The translations under genes were made by a program, and so were the position numbers. Below are positions 1 through 8,191 of a stretch of DNA of 64,000 nt, piece by piece. Numbering within the stretch: the first letter of the stretch is position 1; every line of letters begins with the position of its first letter. Origin of the DNA: Chlorobiota bacterium (lineage in GTDB: Bacteria; Bacteroidota; Ignavibacteria; OLB7). Below the pieces are notes generated by a model that ran no database searches, had not been told where the DNA came from, and saw only the letters and a program-made list of their open reading frames with translations. The stretch is from assembly GCA_028287785.1 (NCBI GenBank), contig JAQBOZ010000001.1, positions 62,001 through 126,000 on the forward strand, given 5' to 3'.

Positions 1-809
1 GTCGATACGGTGGAGAAGGCGAGCTTCGTCCCATCCGGCGACCACGCGGGTTGGAGATCGCCCGGCGCGTCGTTGGTGATATTCTTCCGGTTGGAGCCAT
101 CGGCGTTGACCACAAAGATATCCCCGTCGCTGTTCGTGGCGGTGCCGGTATATGCCAGCTTCGTCCCATCCGGCGACCAGGCCATCCTGGAATCTCCCTG
201 CCCGAAATCCTGCGCGTTACTGGCAATCGAGTGGAGATTGCCGCCGTCGGCATTCACCACATAGAGATCGGTTCCCCCATCGCCATGATAGAACGCGATC
301 TGCCCGCCGTTCGGCGAGAATTCCGGGATCGTCTCATAGGTTGCGTTCGTGCTGATCACCTTCGCCTCGCCGGTGCCGTCGGAGTTCTGGATCAACAGGC
401 GGCCATCCTTGGTGGAGTAGACGACGCTTTTCCCATCGGGAGAAAGCGCCGGGTAGGATACGGCTGTTTCAAACGTGCTGCTGCTGGCGATCACCTTGTT
501 GCCGGAGCCGTCGATGTTGGCGACGGAGATCTGGAAGACCGATCCGCTGGTGCTCTCGATCAGGTAGGCGATCTTCCCGCCACGCGGCGAGGTAACCAGT
601 CGCGCGTCGTCGATAAGCAGCTTCGGGTTATCCCCGGCCGGGTTGGTCACCGGATCGTACGTCACGATCTGATGATGCAGCGTGCTATCCTCGGTGGAAT
701 AGACAACCATCTCCTTGCCGACGTAGCCCGATCCGGGGGACGTCGTATCATCCTTGCAGCCGAACAGCGTCAGAACGCCGAGCCCGGCCAGTAGTACGTA
801 TGCTTTCAC
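1..809 (-). CDS. PD40/TolB-like beta-propeller lipoprotein (3' end outside window)
   Basis: The gene starts at a GTG at 809 with an AGGAGA Shine-Dalgarno and reads leftward off the window edge, so only about 269 N-terminal residues are visible. The N-terminus is a short hydrophobic stretch ending in a lipobox (LTLFGC, Cys about residue 18), followed by an Asp/Ser-rich linker, which indicates an envelope lipoprotein. The rest consists of WD40-like PD40 repeats with the recurring motif WSPDGTKLAF/Y and partner strands such as DIFVVNADGSN; at least four repeats are present. PD40 propellers (TolB type) usually mediate protein-protein contacts at the envelope. It is the last gene of a leftward run of surface genes and lies 68 bp downstream of the OmpA-like gene, so co-transcription is plausible. 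The function is not established; a periplasmic or surface scaffold is the best guess. Confidence 0.85.
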   Translation of the reverse strand, partial: MKAYVLLAGLGVLTLFGCKDDTTSPGSGYVGKEMVVYSTEDSTLHHQIVTYDPVTNPAGDNPKLLIDDARLVTSPRGGKIAYLIESTSGSVFQISVANIDGSGNKVIASSSTFETAVSYPALSPDGKSVVYSTKDGRLLIQNSDGTGEAKVISTNATYETIPEFSPNGGQIAFYHGDGGTDLYVVNADGGNLHSIASNAQDFGQGDSRMAWSPDGTKLAYTGTATNSDGDIFVVNADGSNRKNITNDAPGDLQPAWSPDGTKLAFSTVS

Positions 810-877
810 GCCTGTTCTCCTTGCTTGTTGTAGTTACGACGACCCCGCTTCGTTGGTGATCGTTTTCCGCGAGCCGG

Positions 878-2911
878 TTATTCCACCACCGGCGTTTCCA
901 CCACGATGGAAACCGTGCGGCAGTAGAAGCGGCCCTCCGGCAGATCGTTGTCGTACAGGCTCGATTCGCCGATGCCGCGAACCGTCCCGCCGGTAACCCC
1001 GAGCGCGCGCGCCGTTGAACGGGCACGCTCCTCGGAGAGTCGCTTGTTGTACTCCGCCTCGCCGATACGGTCGGTGCTTCCCTCGATCGTCACCGCGGCT
1101 GTCGGGCGGATTCTCGCCTTGATAAACTGGGCGATCTTCCGGTTCGTTTCGTTCAGATCCCCCTTGTCGAAATCGAAAATGATCAGGCTGTAGCGATCGA
1201 TCTGCTTGTCGGCGATCCGCTCCACCCGTTTTTTCCGGACCGTCACCTGCTCCACCGGCAGGGTGCCGGTTGTGGTGAATGTCTGCCCGGCTCCATCGCG
1301 CACTTCAAGCGCGTAGTCCAGCGGCACCGGAGCGCGCGGCATATGCTCCTTCTCCAGATCGATCTTCCACTCCACGCTGGAGGGGACATCCCCCTCGCCG
1401 GTGAAGCGCCGCAACTCGGTCCCCTCCTGTCCCATCGAAAGGGTCCATCCGGTCACTCCCGCCTCCGATCTGGTCGTCGGGTTGAACCGGACAACCGGCG
1501 GGTTCGCGGTGCGGATGGTGTCATTGGTCACCACCGGCTCCACGATCGCCCAGGAATCCGAATAGATCTCCACGCGCCGGTTCTCGGCAACGCCGTCGGG
1601 GTCGGTAACGCTGGAGGGATTTTCCGGCAGATCGCGCGCCGTCACCTTCACCCGTCCCTCGGCCACCCCCCAGACATCCCTCAGGTAATCACGAATCGCG
1701 ATGGCGCGCTGCCGCGAGAGGCCGGTGTTCCCCTTCTCCCCACCGGCGCCGGAGTTGCAGCCGATCAGGGTGATCGCCGCTCCGGGGTTATCGCTCATCC
1801 GTTTGCCGAGGATGTTCAGCAGGTTGTAGTAGGTCGGCAGCGTCGGCACATCGTGCAGGCTCGCGAGCTGGAAACCGGCGGCATCGGCGGGGCTCATCCT
1901 GGTGTAGCGCGATGGGATGGCCGAGGAGCTGTCGTCGAAGAAGACGTAGTTGAGCAGAGGGCGCATCGAGACGGAGATAAACTCCTCCACCCGCAACTGG
2001 AAATTGTTCAGCGTTGTCCCGTTGGAATCCACGCCCACGGCGGTGACCGCGGCGGCCAGCAGCGGCTTGTGAGCCGGCATCGTATCCTTCGGAACCTCCA
2101 CGATGATCTCCGGCGGCTTGACGGGGGCCTTGAGCGATCCGTACTTCAGCGACACGCCCAGATGAAATCCCCCCGTATGCCACGATGAATCGGTCCGCAC
2201 GCTGGTAATGCCGTAGTTGTAGAAAAGCTCCGGCGCCAGCAGCAGCGACCGATCGCGGTTCAGCGGCAACTCCGTTCCAACGCCGACAAGGGCCGAGATC
2301 ATGGTGGTGGCCGCGTCGGGGATATCCCCCGTATAAATATTTCTGACCCGCTGGAAGTTTTCGAACGTCCCCACATCGGGCTTCGCCAGCGTCTCCTTCT
2401 GTTCGAATGACTTCGTCAGCAGATACGCCACGCGCCCCCCGCCGTAGATGATCAGCCAGTCGGTCGGGCGATATCCCACCATCGGCTCCAGCCCTATGGT
2501 GGCGATATTCGCGGCGATGGTGTGATCGAACTCCCCTTCCGTGGTGGCGTTGCCGACGATCACTGTCGTCTTCTCGATCGTCGTCAGCGTGGCCCCTTCC
2601 TGCACATAGCCTCCGCGGAGGCCCAGGAGGAACTGGTCGGAGACGGGAAGCTCGAAGAGAAGGCCGAACGCATACCCCAGCCCCGTTCCACTGGTAAAGC
2701 GTTGCGCGCAGCTCGGGCAATCGCGCAGCTCCTTGAAATCGGCGTTGTGAATGTTGTAGCCGATATCGCCATAGATCCCGTAGCGGGTCAGCGGGTCCTG
2801 CTTCAGAACGCTGGTATCCTGCTGCGCGTGGGCCATCCCATATCCGGCGAGAGCTATCAGAAGGGCGGCGATGAAAGATCTGATCATATGGAGATCGATA
2901 GGGTCGAACAT
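878..2911 (-). CDS. Outer-membrane barrel protein with two OmpA-like domains
   Basis: 677 residues. A signal peptide ends near residue 31 (AGYGMAHAQ). Residues about 40-280 are rich in alternating Gly/aromatic strands (YGIYGDIGYNI, GLRGGYVQEG, IYGGGRVAYLL) and resemble an outer-membrane barrel. An OmpA-like domain follows at about 310-460 (FFDDSSSAI ... LSRQRAIAIRDYL ... ENRRVEIY). A beta-rich linker leads to a second, C-terminal OmpA-like domain at about 565-677 (IIFDFDKGDL ... IEGSTDRIGEAEYNKRLSEERA). The second domain keeps the Asp of the TD motif and the Arg of the LSxxRA motif that bind peptidoglycan in OmpA proteins. The first has lost the Asp (GCNSGAGGEKGN), so only the terminal copy is likely to grip the wall. 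An AGGA about nine bases upstream favours the ATG at 2911; an ATG at 2887 would give a cleaner signal peptide. A paralog with the same architecture lies at 28096-30150. Confidence 0.85.
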   Translation of the reverse strand: MFDPIDLHMIRSFIAALLIALAGYGMAHAQQDTSVLKQDPLTRYGIYGDIGYNIHNADFKELRDCPSCAQRFTSGTGLGYAFGLLFELPVSDQFLLGLRGGYVQEGATLTTIEKTTVIVGNATTEGEFDHTIAANIATIGLEPMVGYRPTDWLIIYGGGRVAYLLTKSFEQKETLAKPDVGTFENFQRVRNIYTGDIPDAATTMISALVGVGTELPLNRDRSLLLAPELFYNYGITSVRTDSSWHTGGFHLGVSLKYGSLKAPVKPPEIIVEVPKDTMPAHKPLLAAAVTAVGVDSNGTTLNNFQLRVEEFISVSMRPLLNYVFFDDSSSAIPSRYTRMSPADAAGFQLASLHDVPTLPTYYNLLNILGKRMSDNPGAAITLIGCNSGAGGEKGNTGLSRQRAIAIRDYLRDVWGVAEGRVKVTARDLPENPSSVTDPDGVAENRRVEIYSDSWAIVEPVVTNDTIRTANPPVVRFNPTTRSEAGVTGWTLSMGQEGTELRRFTGEGDVPSSVEWKIDLEKEHMPRAPVPLDYALEVRDGAGQTFTTTGTLPVEQVTVRKKRVERIADKQIDRYSLIIFDFDKGDLNETNRKIAQFIKARIRPTAAVTIEGSTDRIGEAEYNKRLSEERARSTARALGVTGGTVRGIGESSLYDNDLPEGRFYCRTVSIVVETPVVE

Positions 2912-3092
2912 GCTGTTGAATCCTGGTCCGGCGTATCTCCCCGCCCGCGACTGAACAAACCGGGCGGGGGGTCCAATCCGGGGAGAATTCCCCGGAAGGA
3001 TGTTCCGCCGGGCGCGGCGGAGACGGATATCGCGGAAGATAGCAGGATGAACGATGTGAACCTCTCCAATCGATCATCTCCCCGACTTTTTT

Positions 3093-3112
3093 ACGGCATG
3101 GCGGGATGCCGT
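3093..3112. other. Small hairpin in the gap between the 844-aa and OmpA-like genes
   Basis: ACGGCAT and ATGCCGT with a 6-base loop, next to a T6 run on the plus strand. The T run is on the wrong side for a leftward terminator, so the role is unclear. The rest of the 271-bp gap (2912-3182) shows nothing else. Confidence 0.35.
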
Positions 3113-3182
3113 TCGAAGGCGCGGGATTGGAAGCCCCGTCGCAGGCCGGACGGCCACCGGAAAGGCGAAGCCATGAAATTCA

Positions 3183-5717
3183 TCAGCGAACCAGGATGAG
3201 CGATTCGCTTGCACTCCGCTCGCCCGCGCGGAGCGTATAGTAGTAGATGCCGGATGGAAGCGCCGATGCATCCCAGAGCAGCCTGTGGGTTCCCCTGAGG
3301 AGATCGGCATCGAGCAGGCGGGCAACGATCTCACCCCGTCCATCATAGAGGAGGAGCGATGCGTGCGCGGGATCGGCGATCGAGAAATCGATATTCAGCA
3401 CCGACGCGGAAACAGGGTTGGGCCGCGGAGCGTTCAGCTTCAGGAAGACTCCCGGAGGCGGGTCGCCGCTCACCCTGACGGCAACTCCCCGGCAGACCGT
3501 GCCATCGGAAACGCCGAAGCGGATTCCCTGGGCCGCCACCGGAATCCGGCGCGGGCAGTCCGCGGGGAGCGTCAGCGTATCAAACTGCCGCTCATCGGCC
3601 GAGGGGCTGTAGCAGATCGTCAGCCTGGCGTTTCCTCCCGGCGGGATGGTGATCGGAAGCTGGCTTGGAGGGATCGAGAACTCGAGGTTCCGTTCGAGCG
3701 ACGGAGAGGCCAGCACGATCGGCACCTCGCCGAGGTTCTGCATCACCACTTCGCGACAGGTTGTATGAGTCAGCTTCGTGGTATCGACCACGAACGTCCC
3801 GGAATCGAGGGCAAGCACCTGAAGCGTCACCGGCTTCACCGTCACCGTCACCGAGTCCTCGCTCCGGCAGCCGTTGGCATTGAGCACCACGACATGATAG
3901 GTGGTGGTCTGCACGGGCCCGGCAACCGGGTTGGGGCAGTCGGTGCAGCTAAGCCCGTCCGGCGGAGTCCATCGGTACGATGTTCCCCCGGAGGCGCCCA
4001 GCACCGTGCTGGTTCCATCGCAGATGGTGACGGGCGGCCCCGCGCTCGCCACCGGCAACGGCACCACCGTGACTTTCACCGAATCGATGACATGGCAGCC
4101 GTTGGCGCCGGTCACATTCACCCGGTAGGTGGTGGTCGTGGTGGGATGCACCATCGGCGCGGCACAGCTATCGCAGGTGATATCGGGAGATGGCTCCCAT
4201 CGATAGGCGATCCCCCCCGATACTGAAAGCCGGGCGCTGTCGCCGATGCAGAGCGTTCTGTCGGGACCGATGGTGGCATCCACCCGGTTCACCGTCACGG
4301 TGACGCTCCCCTTGCCGGTGCAGGTATTTCCGCTCATCACCAGCACGGTATAGGTGGTGGTAACGCGGGGGGAGGCAACAGGGTTGGCGCAGTTGACGCA
4401 GCTCAGCCCGTCGGAGGGACTCCAGAGATAGCTCTCCCCACCGGTGGCCGCCAGCGGCGTGGAATCGCCGGCGCAGATCGTTGTCTGGCCCGATGTGGTG
4501 ATCTTCGGCGGCGGCAGCACCGTTACCCTGATGGTGTCGGTCCCCTGGCATCCGGGACGGCCGGAGAGCGATACGCGATAGGTGGTTGTCTTGGTCGGGG
4601 AGGCGACGGGATCGGGGCAATCCGTGCAGCTCAATCCCTCCGCGGGGCTCCAGGTATAGTCCCCCTGCCCGCTGGCCTGAAGGTGCGTGGTCTCCCCGGT
4701 GCAGATCGTGACGCTGGGGCTGACCGCGAGCACGGAATTGGTGAACTGGTAGATGCCGTCGCCAACGGCCCATCCGTGCGTGGCATCGGAGAACCAGATG
4801 TCATCGAGCCGCGCGCTGGGGTCGATCCCGCAATCGAACTCCTTCCAGCTCAACCCGTTGTCGGTCGTCTTGTAGGTCCGACCGCCGTTGCCGCAGACCC
4901 ATCCCTGGGTCGGGCTGTACATCGTTACCCCCCACATCACCGTTGGAAAGAAGCTGCTGGGGCCGTTCGACCAGGTCTGTCCGGCATCCGAGGAGCGCAT
5001 GATCCGGCCGTTGCTCAGAGCGTCGCAACTGCCACCGGACGCGGATGCGGTAAAGAGGATGCCGTTGGCGCTGATCAGATCCTCCTGCCATCCGTTGGAG
5101 CCGCTGTTGGTGAGGGTCCAGTTGGCCCCGTTATCCACCGATTTCCAGATCTTTCCAAACCCGCCGGCGGCGTAGAAGATCCCGTTCATGTAGGTGATTC
5201 CCCCCACGGCCACATCGAGCGATTCGGTGTAGCTCACCAGCCGCCAGGTCTGCCCGCCATCGGTGGTCCGGCAGAAGGTCACGTCGTTGCCGTTGCACGG
5301 CCCGAAGCCGCAGACGCCGACATTCGCGTTGATAAACCAGATCGCCCCAAGCGTTCCCGATGACGCGATCGACGGGGTGATGTTCGTCCAGGTCACGCCG
5401 CCATCAAACGTTTTCCAGATCCCATCCTCCCCCGCGACAAAGCCAAGCTGCGCGCTGAGAAAGCAGATATCCCGGTTGAACGACTGGCTTGCGCCCGGCA
5501 GGAAGCTGGTCTGCCAGTTGGCGCCCGCGTCCACTGTCCGCAACACAAGGCCATCCTGGCCGGTGATCCAGCCGTGATCGTTATCGACGAAAAAGACTTC
5601 GTTGAAAAATTTACTGGAGAAGATGCCGAGCTTCTGCCATTGCCCGTACGATGCCGAAAAGGGGATCGCGAGCGCGATAAAGGCCAGCAGCAGGGTAAAC
5701 CGAAGAGATCTGTTCAT
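3183..5717 (-). CDS. T9SS cargo: YCF48-like propeller plus four CxxC Ig-like repeats
   Basis: 844 residues, with a signal peptide ending near residue 26 (FSASYGQ). Residues about 27-330 form a YCF48/BNR-type propeller, with repeats such as DHGWITGQDGLVLRTVDAG, GGQTWRLVSY and GWVCGNGGRTYKTTDNG. Four Ig-like repeats of about 76 residues follow (about 335-640). Each has the pattern xICxGxS...YxWSPxxGLSCxxC...TTTYxVxV...GC...VTVTV with four Cys. A 'choice-of-anchor' ASH-like module (about 640-745, LEFSIPPSQLPITIPPGG) and a T9SS sorting domain (about 760-844: LNAPRPNPVSASV ... LYDGRGEIVARLL ... SGIYYYTLRAG) complete it. It is probably exported and anchored on the cell surface. The N-terminal propeller probably acts as the binding head and the Ig repeats as a stalk. 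It is the only propeller protein carrying the CxxC repeat family of the glycine-rich neighbours, which suggests module exchange within the locus. Confidence 0.87.
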   Translation of the reverse strand: MNRSLRFTLLLAFIALAIPFSASYGQWQKLGIFSSKFFNEVFFVDNDHGWITGQDGLVLRTVDAGANWQTSFLPGASQSFNRDICFLSAQLGFVAGEDGIWKTFDGGVTWTNITPSIASSGTLGAIWFINANVGVCGFGPCNGNDVTFCRTTDGGQTWRLVSYTESLDVAVGGITYMNGIFYAAGGFGKIWKSVDNGANWTLTNSGSNGWQEDLISANGILFTASASGGSCDALSNGRIMRSSDAGQTWSNGPSSFFPTVMWGVTMYSPTQGWVCGNGGRTYKTTDNGLSWKEFDCGIDPSARLDDIWFSDATHGWAVGDGIYQFTNSVLAVSPSVTICTGETTHLQASGQGDYTWSPAEGLSCTDCPDPVASPTKTTTYRVSLSGRPGCQGTDTIRVTVLPPPKITTSGQTTICAGDSTPLAATGGESYLWSPSDGLSCVNCANPVASPRVTTTYTVLVMSGNTCTGKGSVTVTVNRVDATIGPDRTLCIGDSARLSVSGGIAYRWEPSPDITCDSCAAPMVHPTTTTTYRVNVTGANGCHVIDSVKVTVVPLPVASAGPPVTICDGTSTVLGASGGTSYRWTPPDGLSCTDCPNPVAGPVQTTTYHVVVLNANGCRSEDSVTVTVKPVTLQVLALDSGTFVVDTTKLTHTTCREVVMQNLGEVPIVLASPSLERNLEFSIPPSQLPITIPPGGNARLTICYSPSADERQFDTLTLPADCPRRIPVAAQGIRFGVSDGTVCRGVAVRVSGDPPPGVFLKLNAPRPNPVSASVLNIDFSIADPAHASLLLYDGRGEIVARLLDADLLRGTHRLLWDASALPSGIYYYTLRAGERSASESLILVR

Positions 5718-5822
5718 AGTAGAGCAATGCCATGTTCAACGCACATAGATTCCCATCGAACCGGGAGCTCCGATGGAATCCATAAACTACAAGATTGCGA
5801 CCGGGAATCCCTCACCCAAGGG

Positions 5823-5900
5823 GCTGTTGAACAACCAGGAATGGTTTCAAGCCCCAACGAGGCGCACTCCCTGCTGCGCCGGGGCGATGCCGCTCCGCTC
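5823..5900 (+). repeat. Dispersed GC-rich repeat family 2, copy 1 (degraded)
   Basis: It shares GCTGTTGAACAAC, TTTCAAGCCCC, GAGGCGCA and TGCGCCGGGGCGATGCCG with copies 2 and 3, but with more mismatches. It is located in the 235-bp gap between the 736-aa and 844-aa surface genes. Confidence 0.6.
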
Positions 5901-5952
5901 CATCATGACACGCTTCCAGCCACGAGCGTGACGAAGAGCGGCGGCGCACAGC

Positions 5953-8163
5953 CTACTTAACCAGCATCAGCGAATTGGTTACACCCTCCCCCCCCGCCGT
6001 CAGCGTGCAGGAATAGATGCCGGAGGAAAGCCCCCTCCCGTCCCACTCGACATCATGAACGCCCGCGGACAGCGAGGCGTCCACCAGCATCGCTGCAACC
6101 CTGCCGAGCCCGTCGTGGATCACCAGCCTGACCCGCGCATCCCCGGCAAGGGAGAACCTGAACGTAACGGGGGATGTAACGATCGCGTTGCTGCCGGGAG
6201 CCAGCAGCCTCAACCCCGGACGGCCGCCGGGCGATCCGAGACGAACGCTCGTATTGCACACCAGACCATCCATCGAGCCGAATCCAACACCATAGCTGAC
6301 CATGGGAACCCGCATCGGACATCCCCCATCCTGAGCCACCAGCGTATCCCGCATCTCCCCCTCCGCCGTCGGCGCGAAGCAGACCTTCAGCGTCACGTCA
6401 CTGTGCGGGGGAATGCTCAGGGGGAGCTGTGATGGGGGGATCGAGAAGTCGACATTATGGAGAAAATGGATTTTGGTAAGATCAACCCTCACATCCCCCC
6501 GGTTCCGCAGGGTGATCAGGCGACATGTGGCCGAGGCAAGCTTCGTGGAATCGATCAGGCAGATGCCGGCAAAGAGCCCAGACACGTCAACCGGCTGGGA
6601 TATGACATCGAGCGTCGTGGTGAAGACATCCTGACATCCGCTCGCATATCTGACCACCACGGTATAGGTTATGTCCCTGGATGGCGTGGCAACCGGCTCG
6701 CGACAATCGGTGCAGCTTAGACCTTCGGCCGGGGACCATGCGTATGACACGCCGGGCGCCGTCGTCAACTGGATGGAATCGCCGGAGCATAGTGCGGTCA
6801 GGCGTGATCTGGAACCATCGTCTTCCAGCAATTCCAGGTCTGTTCGAACCGTCCCGCGTACACCCGCGCCGGCTCCATACGATGTGCCATGACAGGGGGA
6901 CTGGGTGTTGACCTCGCTCCCCGCCGCGCCGCCATTCACGAGAGCCTGACCAATCCCTCCAGACAGGCCGGGAGCGCTCAGCCAGATGATGCCCCCACCA
7001 CCGCCGCCACCCGTGCCATGGCATGATGAGAGCCTGCCGTTGTTCACGCTTCCGCCCGCACCGCCTCCCACGTCGATCGAGCGGAGATGCACGCTCCTGG
7101 CCTGGATCAGCACGGCACCGCCGCCGCCGCCGCCCCCCGCGCCATCGAAACCCGATTCCCCGGCATCGCTTCCACGCGCGCTGATATCCGCCTGACTTCC
7201 CTCGATCATATCGGCCCGGATGATCACGATACCGCCGCCGGTGCCCCCCGGCGTTCCAACAAGCTCGTTCTGGTGTCCGCCGCCGCCGCCCCCCCCCATC
7301 CAGGCCCTGAAGGATGTGTCAGGGTATGGCATCGAGCGTCCACCAGCCCCGCCAAGCGGATCCTGCCCGAACCCGCTGTACTGTTTCCCGCCGATGCCTC
7401 CGGCCCCGCAGCTTCCACCGCCGCCGCCCCCCGCGTTATGGTTGTTCCCTCCACCGCCGCCATTGGCGGGGGCTCCCCGACCGCAGGCATGAGCGTTGTC
7501 GATCGCGGCAGCTCCCTCCCCCTTGTAGCCGCCATCGCCGCTTCCGCCCGCGTAGAAGAAATCCGTCCGGGTGCGGGCAGTGACCACCTCGGAAACCTTC
7601 CCCCCCGAGAAACCAAGCCCCGAGGCGGAAATGCCGCCGGTGGACGATGCAGGCAGGTAGAGCGTTCCAAGACAATCGATTGCGACAACGCCGCCGGTGC
7701 GACCGTTCCACGGCGTGGCAGAAAGCCTGTCGCGAGCGTATGCATTCTGATAGTGGGGAATGCCGACCAGTTGCACCAATCCGGATATGTCATAAAGCTT
7801 TTGCAACTGACTCTGCAACGCGATCTGATTTCCGATAATCAACGCAATAGTTCCGAACTCGAAATTCCCGGAGCTTCCATAGGATGTTATCGCCCCGAAA
7901 TTCGCGGAATTATCGAGCCCGATCGTGAGGCCTTTCATCTGAATAATCAGCACGCGATCGTTGACGGAAAATTGTGTGGGATTATCCACAAAAATGGTGG
8001 AGCAGTCGCTGATTTCCGTGACAGCCGCATATCGATTGACGACATGCTCGATGGTGTCGGTTCGGGACTGCGCGTGGGCGCGGGCAGCGGGAGCAAGGCA
8101 TCCCAGCAGCGCAAGGAGGATTGGCAGGATACATTGCCATCGAGCATTCATCGATCCGCTCAT
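5953..8163 (-). CDS. T9SS cargo: glycine-rich surface protein with one CxxC Ig-like repeat
   Basis: 736 residues. The signal peptide ends near residue 32 (APAARAHAQ); an internal Met at residue 5 is an alternative start. The N-terminal module (about 33-150), with VLIIQMKG and FEFGTIALI, is shared with the next two upstream genes. A polyglycine block follows (about 190-430), with runs of six to eight Gly separated by strands such as GGIVIIRADMI and GAVLIQARSVHL; runs of this kind are compatible with a beta-solenoid or polyglycine-II bundle. There is one CxxC Ig-like repeat (about 440-520, ALCSGDS ... GLSCTDC ... SGC), an ASH-like module (about 525-640, VDFSIPPSQLPLSIPPHS) and a T9SS sorting domain ending in SLMLVK. 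It is the smallest of the three tandem paralogs. The family has no assigned function that I recognise; an adhesin or matrix protein is an inference from its composition and secretion signal. Confidence 0.85.
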   Translation of the reverse strand: MSGSMNARWQCILPILLALLGCLAPAARAHAQSRTDTIEHVVNRYAAVTEISDCSTIFVDNPTQFSVNDRVLIIQMKGLTIGLDNSANFGAITSYGSSGNFEFGTIALIIGNQIALQSQLQKLYDISGLVQLVGIPHYQNAYARDRLSATPWNGRTGGVVAIDCLGTLYLPASSTGGISASGLGFSGGKVSEVVTARTRTDFFYAGGSGDGGYKGEGAAAIDNAHACGRGAPANGGGGGNNHNAGGGGGGSCGAGGIGGKQYSGFGQDPLGGAGGRSMPYPDTSFRAWMGGGGGGGHQNELVGTPGGTGGGIVIIRADMIEGSQADISARGSDAGESGFDGAGGGGGGGAVLIQARSVHLRSIDVGGGAGGSVNNGRLSSCHGTGGGGGGGIIWLSAPGLSGGIGQALVNGGAAGSEVNTQSPCHGTSYGAGAGVRGTVRTDLELLEDDGSRSRLTALCSGDSIQLTTAPGVSYAWSPAEGLSCTDCREPVATPSRDITYTVVVRYASGCQDVFTTTLDVISQPVDVSGLFAGICLIDSTKLASATCRLITLRNRGDVRVDLTKIHFLHNVDFSIPPSQLPLSIPPHSDVTLKVCFAPTAEGEMRDTLVAQDGGCPMRVPMVSYGVGFGSMDGLVCNTSVRLGSPGGRPGLRLLAPGSNAIVTSPVTFRFSLAGDARVRLVIHDGLGRVAAMLVDASLSAGVHDVEWDGRGLSSGIYSCTLTAGGEGVTNSLMLVK

Positions 8164-8191
8164 TGTTTTATACTATTTGATGACCTGATGA

